Part shown: positions 44,683 through 55,088 of the stretch, piece by piece | How positions within the stretch are numbered: position 1 is the stretch's first letter | How the letters are laid out: every line of letters starts with the position of its first letter | Origin: Pisolithus tinctorius | Lineage: Eukaryota; Basidiomycota; Agaricomycetes; Boletales; Pisolithaceae | Direction: 5' to 3' | NCBI GenBank assembly: GCA_024663395.1 | Contig: JANFAH010000021.1 | Location: forward strand, 806,001-870,000 | Length of the DNA stretch: 64,000 nt | Position numbers and translations under genes: made by a program | Notes under the pieces: model-generated | The model's database searches: none | What the model was told of the DNA's origin: nothing | The model's input: only the letters and a program-made list of their open reading frames with translations

Positions 44683-45444
44683 TTATGAAAGTCAGTGGGA
44701 TGTCCCATCCCAGCCTCAGGGGGGTATGATGGCACATCCTCCTAAGTTACCTTTGCAGACCATCACAATGCCCCATGACAACCTCAGAGGCTCATCTGGG
44801 ACATTCTGCCCTCTGCAGATGGTGTTGCAAAGGTGACCAACACCATGTTCTATGTGGGGGACTTTGAGATATTGGCTTGTCACACAAGTGTTCAAAAGCC
44901 ATTTACTTCTTCTTCCTTCATACAGTACAAATTGCTTGAGGTATAGACACAGATTGATTGAATTTATTATTGCAATTTTCATGGAAAATGTGGAGGCCCA
45001 GGTGGGTCATCCCCCTGGCAACTAGTGAGATGTCCCAATACAGCAGAATCAACATTGCAAAGATGTACATGAAAAGTACTATTGTGTACTACTATGTGTG
45101 GTGGGATGGGAGGGGATGTATAGGTTGAAGGATACTTTGTGGATTAAACCTGTCAGAGGAGCAAGGGGGCTAGGATTTCTGCAGCTATTTCAATGCTAAT
45201 ATAAGCTGCAGTTTCAGGAGTAGGGACCCCTGCCACCCAAGGCAGTCTTGGGACATCCCAAATAATTGCATTTGAATGGATGGCTATGTGGGAAATCCCA
45301 TCTGTCCCAGGGCCTAAAAATATGCATAGCCCTAGGACATGACCAGATGTCCCTGGGCAGACCTTGGTCTGGGAGGCTATTAGGCTGGATGGTTTGTAGA
45401 AACTATTCAGCCTAAATGCTTATGAAAAATGGTTACCTGAAGTG

Positions 45445-45601
45445 CACTGGACATTTTGCAGACAAGTGTCCCAAGAAAGCTGGCAAAGCCAAAGCTCATG
45501 CTGCAGCAACCTCTGAGGCAGCACCAGCCTCAACCTTGGGCTCTGCCCCCGAGGCAAAAAAATAGGTAGCAGCTCTCAGAACTCCACACAGACTGAGAGC
45601 T
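45445..45601 (+). pseudogene. gypsy A3 gag C-terminus with -1 frameshift signal
   Basis: TGHFADKCPKKAG is the second half of the zinc knuckle; the rest of gag is lost. Gag ends GCA AAA AAA TAG with the heptamer A AAA AAA at 45,556-45,562. AGCTCTCAG (45,571-45,579) pairs with CTGAGAGCT (45,593-45,601) over a 13-nt loop. Relative to A2, one C-G pair is replaced by T-A on both sides, a compensatory change. Confidence 0.75.
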
Positions 45602-47797
45602 GCGTTGACTCCAGCTGTGCACCCATGGAGGCTCATCTCAACACATCTGCTCTTTCTAATCCAAACTCATTAACCCCCCATGTTTCCATTGTCAGTCATA
45701 ATTTACCCCAGTTTCGTACACTAGTGGACTCCGGTTCCACACATAGCTTCATAAATAAGGACTTTGTTAATCAACACTCTTTTGCCCCTTATCCTGTGTC
45801 CCCTATCCAACTCCGGCTCTTTGATGGGTCACCAAGTTTTGTTATCACCCAAGCAGTAGATCTTTTGGTTCAGTTTGCAACTGGCAATGTCACCCCAGTA
45901 ACCCTGTTTCTAGCCCCATTGGATTCTGAATGTAAGATAGTCCTTGGACATGACTGGCTCACCTGCTACAATCTGTTGATTGATTGGGTATTGAGCAGTC
46001 TAACTTTCCAGACATCTACAGGAGGAATGCCAACCCCGTCGACACCCCCTGCCACACTGGTCTTAACTGGTCTTCCCAAACCCGGTCTACCTGACCAACC
46101 CAACCCTGGCCCTGTGCCATCTGCACCATCTGTCGACTCACCGGTTCACACCCCCCTGAAAGCTCCCCCTATCGCCCTGATCACTGCAGCTGCATGTGTA
46201 TGCACTTGCAAACTAGAGGGATCTACCCAATTCCAACTTCATCTACACCCATTGGACCCGGGTCCTGGCCTGGTCAACCTCTACCAGTCCTCCACCAGAC
46301 CTGGCTGGTGTACCAAAAGACTACCATGACTTTGCTGATGTCTTTAGCAAAGCCAAGGCTTCTACTCTCCCCCCACACCGGGAGCACAACCTTAAGATCA
46401 AATTGGAAGAGGGTACTACACCACCCATAGGAACCATCTACTCGCTATCCCCAGTCGAGCTGCAAGCTCTCTGGGCATTCATCAATGAAAACCTGGCTAC
46501 CAGTTTCATCTGGCCCACCTCTTCCCCCTATGCTGCACTGGTCCTCTTCATTAAAAAGAAGGACGGTTCACTCCAGTTATGTGTTGACTTCTGGGGCCTT
46601 AACAAGCTCACCAAGAAAGACCGGTATCCCCTACCACTGATATCTGACCTACTCGACTCCCCTAGTCGTGCCAAAATCTACACCAAGATCGACTTAAGGC
46701 ATGTGTACCACCTCATCCAGATTGCACCTGGGGATGAATGGAAAACTGCCTTCAGAACACACTATGGGTCTTATGAGTGGTTGGTGATGCCTTTCAGTCT
46801 TACCAATGCCCCAGCCACCTTCCAGTGCTTTGTCAATTCAATCTTTGCAGATATGCTAGATGTCTGCATCGTCATCTACCTTGACGACATTTTAATCTAC
46901 TCTGGAGATGAGTCATCACACAAGCAGCATGTCCAGGAGGTCCTTCACCAGCTCCAGTTGCATGGCCTGTATGCCAAACCAGAGAAGTGCGAATTCCACT
47001 CAGACTCTGTGGAATACTTGGGTTACCACTTGTCCCCAGCTGGCCTTACCATGTCTTCAGAGAAAGTCAAAGCTATCTGTGACTGGCCTGAGCCCCAGAA
47101 GGTAAAGGACATCCAGTCCTTCCTGGGCTTCACCAATTTCTACTGCCAGTTCATTTCTAACTACTCAGACATAGTGGTACCTCTAACCTGGTTGACATGC
47201 AAAGGTGCTCCCTGGAATTTTTCTGAGGAGTGCCGCCGGTCTTTCAATAAACTCAAGCAGGCCTTCACCTCTGCCCTGGTCCTAACTCACTTTTCCCTGG
47301 AAGCTCCTATTACTGTCGAGACTGATGCTTCTGACTATGCCATAGCCAGTATTCTGTCCATCACCAGTGATGATGGTCAAATCTGGCCGGTCGCATTCTA
47401 TTCTCACACCTTAACAGCCCTGGAGCTAAATTATGACACCCATGATAAGGAATTACTCGTGATCTTCAAGGCATTCTGGACATGGCAGCATTACTTGGAA
47501 GGATCTGCAGTACCAGTTGATGTTGTCACCAATCACAAGAACCTGGAGTACTTTTCCACCTCAAAGGTTTTAACCTGGTGCCAGGCACACTGGTCTGAGT
47601 TTCTGTCACAATTCAATATGGTTATCCAGTTCAGACCTGGTAAACTCGGTGCTAAGCCTGACACCCTAACTAGACGATGGGACATCTACCCTAAAGAGGG
47701 GGATAGCGACTATGCCCAGGTCAACCCACAGAATCTCAGACCAGTCTTCATGCAGGAACAGCTAGCCACCTCCCTGTGTGCCACCTACCTTGAATAC
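45602..47797 (+). pseudogene. gypsy A3 pol, first part (protease, RT, RNase H)
   Basis: Protease [12 protein letters not shown], a frameshift near 46,280-46,330, then RT with TKIDLRHVYHL and YLDDILIYSGD, and RNase H with ETDASDYAIASILS and YDTHDKELLVIF. At TLTRRWDIYPKEGD the CGA codon is retained, whereas A2 has TGA. The frame is interrupted after ATYLEY by the nested chromovirus and continues beyond it with PVLSAVALMD. Confidence 0.87.
47793..47797 (+). other. target site duplication AATAC, left copy
   Basis: AATAC is repeated at 55,084-55,088 directly after the right LTR. Removing the nested element and one copy restores the A3 pol frame. Confidence 0.93.
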
Positions 47798-48247
47798 TGT
47801 TACGCTCGACCGAAGTCAAGGCGTAGGGAGAGCTCGAATCACAGACTAAGATTTCTACTGAGCAACGACTGCAGTAACCTCAGTAAACGACTGAGGATTT
47901 AGGGCAACGCCGGTAAGAGTGGTCCTTGTAAGGGACACTGAGGGCGAAGTTCTGAGAATGCTGCGTATGATTGAGCAGCTCAAGTCTGGGTGTCCAGGAC
48001 TTGAGCCGGCAGTTTAAATACTACACAGAAATGGACCATGAGGCGTCCGCATGTAACGAGGTAACTACGCCATTGGTTGAACAACGACGACACATGTCCT
48101 AAGCATGTAACGAGCCAGTAACGCTAGTGGTGGGAATAGAGAGCCATCAGATCAGAGAGAAGACAGCTCAAAAAGGAAACTGAGTCCAACGGATCAAAAA
48201 CAAGGCAAATGTACAGTAAAAGGAAAAGTCAGGGGTGAAACGTAACA
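47798..48247 (-). repeat. 3' LTR of the nested chromovirus
   Basis: 450 bp, bounded by TGTTACG and CGTAACA in either orientation. Identical in length to the 5' LTR. All differences are transitions at CpG sites. Confidence 0.95.
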
Positions 48248-48260
48248 TTACCCCCTTTCT
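48248..48260 (-). other. polypurine tract of the nested chromovirus
   Basis: AGAAAGGGGGTAA on the minus strand abuts the 3' LTR, the expected position of the plus-strand primer. Confidence 0.75.
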
Positions 48261-48284
48261 AAGCGTTGAAGTCCCCGACTTCAA

Positions 48285-49736
48285 CTACTCTCCATAAGGC
48301 TCTCTGGTCATATTGCTGATGGTGGAGTCGTCAAAATCAAAGTCATTGTTGTACAAGTCGTTGTCCTCGCTCCCGATGAGGGTACGATCATCTACCAAGG
48401 CGGGGGTAGCAATTCTGTCCTGTAAAGGACGACGAGGGCGTATAGAGGGGCATTGGGCCTGCGTATGCCCGGGACGAGTGGCGTGGCAAAGGGGACATTC
48501 GTATAGTCCACAGTTGATGCGGATGTGGCTGAGACGGCGACAGACATAACACGCTTGACGATAGCGTGGATCAGATGGAGTAAGAGGCATGTCGAACTCG
48601 GTCAAGGTGTTCAGCACAGGGGATGGTGGTAGCTGTGCAAGGGTTTCGACGATGTTTAACGTGTAGTCAAGTTCTGCACAGGAGACACCAAAGGCAGTCT
48701 CAGGGTCTACTTCAGACAGGGAGTCATGAGACTCGCAAGGTTGTGGGTCAGGGCCTGATAAACAACAGGCACGAGGTCTATCGGCTCTACGGAGAGAGCG
48801 AGACGAGTGGGAGGATGACAACGATGATGGTGCTGGGGGGGAGGACGACGCGGAGGAAACCAGAGGGGAAGTTGCAGTCGAGGGTCTTCTAGACCCAGGA
48901 GGGGGAGGAGCGATCAACATAGGGTACTGGCGAACATTATAGATGAGGTCTGCACCTCCAAGGACATCAAAGAGTTTAAGCAAGAGGGGAACTTGCTGGA
49001 TGGTGTAAGTTAGGTATTTAGCGATCCTAGGGACTGCAGGGGACTCCTAGGGCTTGATAGGAATGGGTCTAGTTCAACCCAAAGGGACTCTGAGCTTGGA
49101 TTGGTGAAAAAGAGACAAATGAGTGACTGGAGTTGGTCAAAACGAATGGAGTGGGGAAATGAGTGAATAACGGCGTCTGGAGGTCGTCTGGGAGTGCCTC
49201 AGCGAGGGCTTGTCGCAGTCTCTCTTTCGCAGTCTTGGATTTCGCAGTCTTCGCTGTCTGGTTCTTCCTTTTTTTTTTTTTTGTTGTGTACTGTAGACCT
49301 ACACTAGTGCGCAAAAAATGCTGACTAAGCTACCAAAAATGCGCCACAAAGGTAGGCTAAGTATCACTAATGTAAATCAAAGCAAAAACACAATAGAAAA
49401 GATAAAATAATTAAATCACCTCAGTAGGGAGTACTTATTCCCTACAACGGTGATTTCATTCAAGATAGTACGAGCAGGGGACAGAAGGGGGTTCTGGCGA
49501 TTGACATAACAAGAAAGTTCTTCAAGCTGAAGGGCTTGGATAGTGGCGTGATACACAAGATCAAGAGGGGAGTCTTCATCCACCTCATGATAAACGGTGC
49601 TGATGACGGCGGGATCAGCAACGAAGAGTCGGTAGGAGGCGATCATCTGATCGCTAGCGGGTTGTCATTGCCGACGAGCAAACGGAGTGTGGCGACGGGA
49701 GGGTTCACGAGGGTAGGTGTAACGGCGAGGAGGCAT
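48285..49736 (-). pseudogene. chromovirus ORF3: spliced gene with two zinc knuckles, one TGA
   Basis: My model joins 49736-49420 and 49026-48285 (393-nt GTGATT...CTAG intron) into 353 codons in one frame, reading YSLLRIAKYLTY across the splice. It starts MPPRRYTYPREP. One in-frame TGA (49,665-49,667) lies between Gln codons. Exon 2 has a Ser/Pro-rich middle and, near the C-terminus, CYVCRRLSHIRINC (C-X2-C-X4-H-X4-C) and CPLCHATRPGHTQAQC (C-X2-C-X6-H-X4-C), then an acidic tail. Retroviral-type knuckles suggest RNA or nucleic-acid binding; function unknown. The intron needs RNA evidence. Confidence 0.6.
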
Positions 49737-49811
49737 TTCGAGAGAGATGTTTCTGATAGTACGGGTGGAGCGTCGAGTGGGTTGTTTCTGGAAGGGGAAG
49801 TCTTTGGGGAA

Positions 49812-52800
49812 TCATTTCTTATAGGCAGAGAGCGTATCGTCCGCATGTTCAAGGTGTGACTCTTTCTGCCACGAGTTCTCGGAAGAAGGGTATCCTTTCC
49901 ATTTGATTAGGAAGGCATGTCCGCGGCCAGACCTTTTATGGCCAACTATCGCCTCAACTTTGTATTCTTCTTCCTTGTCGACTAGGTCCGGTGGTGGAGC
50001 CAGGAAGTTCGGCCCGTGAACGTCATTTTCACGATAGGGTGATAAGAGAGAAGCATGGAAAATGTTATGAATCTTCCATCGCGAGGGAATCGTGAGGCAA
50101 TACGTAATCGGAGATAGGACGTTGGAAATTGTGAAGGGTCCTTCTCGTTTGGGTGCCAGTTTCCTATTTTCATAGGAACATTTCAAATTGCATGCTTCTA
50201 GCCAAACCTTATCACCTTTTTGGAATGGGGTGAAGGGTCGTGAGGAGCGGTCTTTCATAGTTTTTCTTGCCAAGTCGTGGGCTGCTAGGGCTTCCTCTCT
50301 AGCTTTTCGGAGTTCCTCGAGTCTAGACTCGGCGGCAGGAAGGTGGGTTTCCATGATCAGGGACGGAAGGGGTTTCGGTTCATATCCGTACATGAGGTAG
50401 AATGGAGATTGATGAGTGACGGAGTGTGGGCGATGGTTATGCGTGAACTCGGCCATTGGTAGGTTGTTCACCCACGAGGTGGGGTCGTTCTGGCAAAAGA
50501 TGCAGAGATAAGTCTCCACTTCTTGATTCACCCATTCAGTTTCTCCATCGGTCTGAGGGTGGTATGCTGTGGACAGGGCGAGGGAGTACCCTAGGAGGGA
50601 AGCAAGTTCTTTGGCAAAGGTCGAGGCAAACTGAGGACCTCGATCTGAGATGATTTTGTCATACAACCCGAAGCAGGAGTAGACCTTTTTGAAAAACAAG
50701 GCTGCGATATCAGCAGCGGAGGCGGTTTTCTTCGTCGGTGATAAAACTACCCCCTTTGTAAGCCCATGGTCTACCACGACCAAAAGGGAATCATAACCGT
50801 TAGACACAGGTAAGTCGGTGACCAGATCGCAAGAGATCTGTTGGAAGGGGCGGGTCGAGGTGGAGGGGATAGGCACGAGGGGTGGTGTAGTCGGATGTGT
50901 GTTAACCTTGTTTTGCTGGCATATGGCACAGCCTTCGACATATTTTCGGACGAAGGACGCAAGTCCAGGCCACCAATACTCAGAGGAAACAAGCTGTCAG
51001 GTTTTCAGGACACCAGGGTGTCCAGCGGAGGGGTGATCATGGTGGTTGGACATGACAGTCCGATGGAGGGTAGGGTCATTGGGGATATACACCCGGTCCT
51101 TGTAAAGTAACACTCCACTGTCAAATCTCCAATCAGAGAGATGGGATTTAAACAGAAGCGGCATATCGACATTTTCAATGGCACGAAGTGCCATTTGGAC
51201 CACAGGGTCCTTCATGGAGGACGATGCGACTTTCTGAGTGAGATTGGTGTCAATAAGATTGACGAACAAGGTTTGTGGAAGGAGGGTAACTCCTTTGTTA
51301 TCTTCATCACCATCGGGGATATGATCAGGTCGGCGGGAAAGTGCATCCGGTGCAGCCAGGTCTTTGCCCGGGACATGTTCTAGTTGCAGATCAAAGTCTG
51401 CGAGGTCAAGGAGCCAGTGAGCCTGGCGACAATTCAGATTCTGAGGCGATTTGAAATACGTTAGGTTTTTATGGTCTGTGAAGACCTTAACCGGGAACGG
51501 GGATCCATGGAGGTAATGTCTCCAGGATTTCAGTGCTCGAATAACTCCTAGCAGTTCTCTATCATAAATGTCATAGTTTCTCTCTGCAGGGTTAAACGAT
51601 TGAGACAGGAAGGCACAGGGTTGCCACTGTCCATTTGAATCTTCTTGAAGGAGGATTCCTCCTGTTGCATACTTGGACACATCTGTAGTGATTGCAAATG
51701 GCCGAGAGGTGTCAGGCATTCGAAGTGTAGGTTGTGCCATAAAAATCCGTTTGAGAAGCTCAAAGGCATCTTGGCATTTCTTGGACCAACTCCAATCGAC
51801 CGTTTTCTTGGTGAGGTCGATGAGTGGTCGTGCAATGTCCGAGTAGTAGGGGACGAATCTTCTGTAAAAGTTTGCGAATCCTAAAAAGGATTGCACGTCT
51901 TTGACCTTCTTTGGGACAGGCCAGTCGGCTATGCCTTGGACTTTGACAGGGTCCATGGCGACGGTATTTTCTTTGATGATCATTCCGAGGTATTCCACTT
52001 CGGTCAGATCAAAGTGGCATTTTTCCAATTTTAAGGGAAGGGAGAGTTCCCTCATTCGTTCGAGAACACGACGAGTTCTTTTCTTGTGTTCTTCAGGGTC
52101 ATCAGAGAAGATGAGGAGGTCATCCATGTAGACAACCAACCACCCTTCTGCGATCATATCTCTGAAAGAGTCATTCATGAATCGCTGGAAGGTGGCAGGG
52201 GAGTTACAGAGGCCGAAGAACATAACGGTTGGTTCGAAAAGTCCTTTGTGTGTGATGAACACTGCTTTCCATTGGTCTCCTTCCTTGATGCGAACATTGT
52301 TGTAGCCCGACCTGACATCCATCTTTGCAAAGATGGAGGCTCCCTTTAGTTTGTCTACAAGGTCTGAAATGAGGGGAAGGGGGTATGCATCCTTCACCAT
52401 ATTCTTGTTCAGGTACCTGTAGTCTTGGCAGGGTCGCAGGGAACCATCCTTCTTTCCTACGAAGAAGAAGGGGGCAGCTTGGGGAGACTTTGAGGGGCGG
52501 ATCTTTCCCTCTCGAAGGTTTTCTTCGATAAACTTTTCTGCGGATTCTTGCTCAGAGGGAGAGAGAGGGTATGCCTTGGCCACCTTGGGGACGAAGTCCT
52601 CTACAAGGTTTATGGCATGGTCGTATGGTCGTGATGGAGGTAAAACCCCATCAGACGGTTTCTCGAAAACCGAGGCGAAGTCTTTGTATTCTTCAGGGAG
52701 GACGGCTTTCAGTTTCTTCTTGTGTTCTTCTTGGGCTAGTTCCGTAGCTGTGGTGATTTTTCGAAGAAGGCTATTGTTGGGATTAATCTTCTTTGCTTCT

Positions 52801-53438
52801 TCGACAAGTTTTCCAACCGACATCACGAAGTGTGCTCAGATGGTTTCATCTTCAGGTTCTTCGTAATCCATGAATTTGTTTATCCCTCTTTTTTCAGCAG
52901 GGGACACAAGATTCACGGTTGGTTCTTCGATGGCAACGGAAGAGACATTGCATCTTAATTCCTTTGATCTATCGGTTTTCTCATCGATAGACAATGTGCC
53001 CATCCTCCAGTCCACGACAGGGTTGTTTTCTTGGAGCCAAGGGAGACCCAGAATAACATTTTCTGTTCCACAGTTGATGACATGGAAAAAGGACTGGTGA
53101 ACGAGTCCCTTGATTTTGAAATAGAGAGTGGCAGAAAACAATATTCTCCCTTTCGAGTTCTGGGTTCCATCAGCGTTTTTGGCGAGGATGGGTTCGGCGA
53201 GATGTTGAGTAGGGATTCGGTGCTTTCGCACAAAACCCCAGTCGATGCAAGAAATTTCTGCTCCAGAATCAACTAGAGCAGTGGTGTTGATGACTTTTGA
53301 GGTAGTTTCTGATGTATAGAGGGAAATGGGAATCTGCATAGTACGTTCTGGTGTAGACGTTACAAGTACAGGTGCAACAGAAACTAGACTGTCCTTAGTT
53401 TGGGGAACATCTGGCATCAACGCAGAGTTCCCATTCAA
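49812..53438 (-). pseudogene. chromovirus pol (protease, RT, RNase H, integrase, chromodomain), two TGA
   Basis: One frame of 1,209 codons is broken only by TGA at 52,836-52,838 and 50,997-50,999. Protease LVDSGAEISCID; RT AKMDVRSGYNN and VVYMDDLLIF; RNase H ITTDVSKYATGGIL and YDIYDRELLGVI; LTYF and the RQAHWLLDL box; integrase HHCC finger (HHDHPSAGH to CAICQ), SDRGPQF and TDGETEW; C-terminal chromodomain FLIKWKGYPSSENSW. The frame overlaps the end of gag in the -1 register at GATTTTTGA, so pol is probably made by frameshifting or reinitiation. Confidence 0.9.
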
Positions 53439-54334
53439 AAATCCTTCCCAAGAGCTCTAGCAATGTTTACTAAGGCAATGGATGGGCCAGCGACTTTCTC
53501 TTCATCATCGCTTTCTTCAACTTCTATGATTTTGCGGATTTTCTTTACTTTCTTTTGGGGAGTTTTCCCCTTGTCTGGACATTCTCGGGAGAGATGTCCC
53601 TTGTTTCTGCAACCAAAACATCTTCCTTCTTTGATGTGACGGTCTCGTTCTTCTTTGGAGAGTCTCACTCCATCCACGTCCATAGCGTTTGGATCTTTTT
53701 CTTCAGCAAAATTGTTCCTAGGGTGGAACGTCTTCTTTTCTTTCTTTCCAAAGGTTTCATTGACCTTTCTCCATTTAGCGTCGAACTTCTGCACTTGGGT
53801 GTACCACTCAGTAATCTTGGTGGGAGTGGTTTCCATCATGTGAATTCTGTTCATGATGAAAGGTTTGAGTCCTTGGGAGAAGAACTCGATTAAGGCGACG
53901 TCTTCCATGATGGTTGAGTCAGCTGCAGCAGTCTGGAAGTCGGTGATATACTGTTCCACCGAATCTTTCTGTTTCAGGGTTCGCAATTTGGCGATAGCGG
54001 TACCTGCGGTGTCGGCGGAGGTAAACGAAGCTTTGAAATCTTTTATAAAATCGGCAAAAGTGCCGAAACTTGGGGGGTTCTTTTCTAGAGATGTTTTCTG
54101 GAAAGTGGCAGCCCAGGAACGGGCAACATCTTTCTTCATATATGACAGGGTGTAGACTACCTTTTTGGTGTCAGTGTCGTATAGTTCTTCGTTTACCAAG
54201 AGGTAGGTCTGTACGGAGTACAGCCAGCTCATGGCATTCTTCTGGTTTCCATCAAAATCAGACGGAGCACTGATCTTCAGTTCTGTGGCTTTGGTGGCAT
54301 TGCCAACCAGTGCCTTCGATGATGAGCCAGACAT
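53435..54334 (-). CDS. chromovirus Gag
   Basis: 299 aa from the ATG at 54,334, intact. A capsid-like region (APSDFDGNQKNAMSWLYSVQ, then WAATFQK and VEQYITDFQTAAAD) is followed by the zinc knuckle CFGCRNKGHLSREC and a basic-acidic tail. The frame is open upstream for another 71 codons but with no ATG, so I start at MSGSSSK. A GGGAAC/GTTCCC 6-bp stem lies just past the stop in the overlap with pol. Confidence 0.85.
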   Translation of the reverse strand: MSGSSSKALVGNATKATELKISAPSDFDGNQKNAMSWLYSVQTYLLVNEELYDTDTKKVVYTLSYMKKDVARSWAATFQKTSLEKNPPSFGTFADFIKDFKASFTSADTAGTAIAKLRTLKQKDSVEQYITDFQTAAADSTIMEDVALIEFFSQGLKPFIMNRIHMMETTPTKITEWYTQVQKFDAKWRKVNETFGKKEKKTFHPRNNFAEEKDPNAMDVDGVRLSKEERDRHIKEGRCFGCRNKGHLSRECPDKGKTPQKKVKKIRKIIEVEESDDEEKVAGPSIALVNIARALGKDF

Positions 54335-54633
54335 CGTAATCTGTGGTGGGGGCGGAGGTATAGGGAAGAGTGGTGGGGGACTTGGCTGGATGGGGGTTCC
54401 AAGCGACGCAAGTGACTGGGAGAGAAGGTTCAAGAGAATTCCAGAGGTGAAACCTCTATCTGGCTGTTTGGGTTCATTGGAGGAGGTGTCAGTGACAGTA
54501 CTCTCCTGTTCCTCGTCAGATGACGATTCTTCACGAGTGGGTTGCAACGGCGCCCAACATCGGTTGTTTCGGGGGTTCGTGGTGGTTCACTGAGCAGTGA
54601 CCGATTTGGCCAAAGGCTGTAGACTTGAGCTTT

Positions 54634-55083
54634 TGTTACGCTCGACTGAAGTCAAGGCGTAGGGAGAGCTCGAATCGCAGACTAAGATTTCTACTGAGCA
54701 ATGACTGCAGTAACCTCAGTAAACGACTGAGGATTTAGGGCAACGCCGGTAAGAGTGGTCCTTGTAAGGGACACTGAGGGCGAAGTTCTGAGAATGCTGC
54801 GTATGATTGAGCAGCTCAAGTCTGGGTGTCCAGGACTTGAGCCGGCAGTTTAAATACTACACAGAAACGGACCATGAGGCGTCCGCATGTAACGAGGTAA
54901 CTACGCCATTGGTTGAACAACGACGACACATGTCCTAAGCATGTAACGAGCCAGTAACGCTAGTGGTGGGAATAGAGAGCCGTCGGATCAGAGAGAAGAC
55001 GGCTCAAAAAGGAAACTGAGTCCAACAGATCAAAAACAAGGCAAACATACAGTAAAAGGAAAAGTCAGGGGTGAAATGTAACA
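54634..55083 (-). repeat. 5' LTR of the nested chromovirus
   Basis: 450 bp, TGTTACG to CGTAACA. It is followed on the right by the AATAC duplication. The leader between it and gag contains TTGGGCGCCGTTGCAACC, but I could not assign a tRNA primer site with confidence. Confidence 0.95.
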
Positions 55084-55088
55084 AATAC
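55084..55088 (+). other. target site duplication AATAC, right copy
   Basis: Matches 47,793-47,797. Confidence 0.93.

Larger units (their letters stand above)
38358..45444. repeat. 7.1-kb near-perfect palindrome (inverted arms 3,474 bp)
   Basis: Positions x and 83,802 minus x are complementary throughout. Arms are 38,358-41,831 and 41,971-45,444 and the central 139 bp is only weakly symmetric. I found one arm mismatch (41,823/41,979). Outer ends read CACTTCAGGTAACC and its complement. The left flank is integrase of element D and the right flank is gag of another gypsy, so it is not a simple insertion in one copy. No transposase was recognised in the arms. CpG-poor yet identical arms mean decay came before the inverted duplication, or that the arms are being homogenised. 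Confidence 0.93.
47798..55083 (-). mobile_element. young Ty3/gypsy chromovirus with spliced ORF3, nested in A3
   Basis: 7,286 bp with two 450-bp LTRs, 5-bp target duplication, gag, a protease-RT-RNase H-integrase-chromodomain pol, and a downstream spliced ORF3, all on the minus strand. Only three in-frame TGA codons break it. It is CpG-rich compared with its host element. The LTRs differ at 11 positions. Confidence 0.95.

Noticed and set aside
38358..45444. Palindrome as a sequencing or assembly artefact (missed hairpin adapter)
   Set aside because: Such artefacts give a perfect mirror through the centre; here 139 central bases are diverged and the two flanks differ. Not excluded completely without spanning reads.
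49069..49314. Separate 81-codon gene in the chromovirus 3' region
   Set aside because: It falls inside the intron predicted for ORF3 and has no recognisable domain.
54335..54547. Upstream extension of the chromovirus Gag by 71 codons
   Set aside because: The extension has no ATG start; the methionine at 54,334 is the natural beginning.
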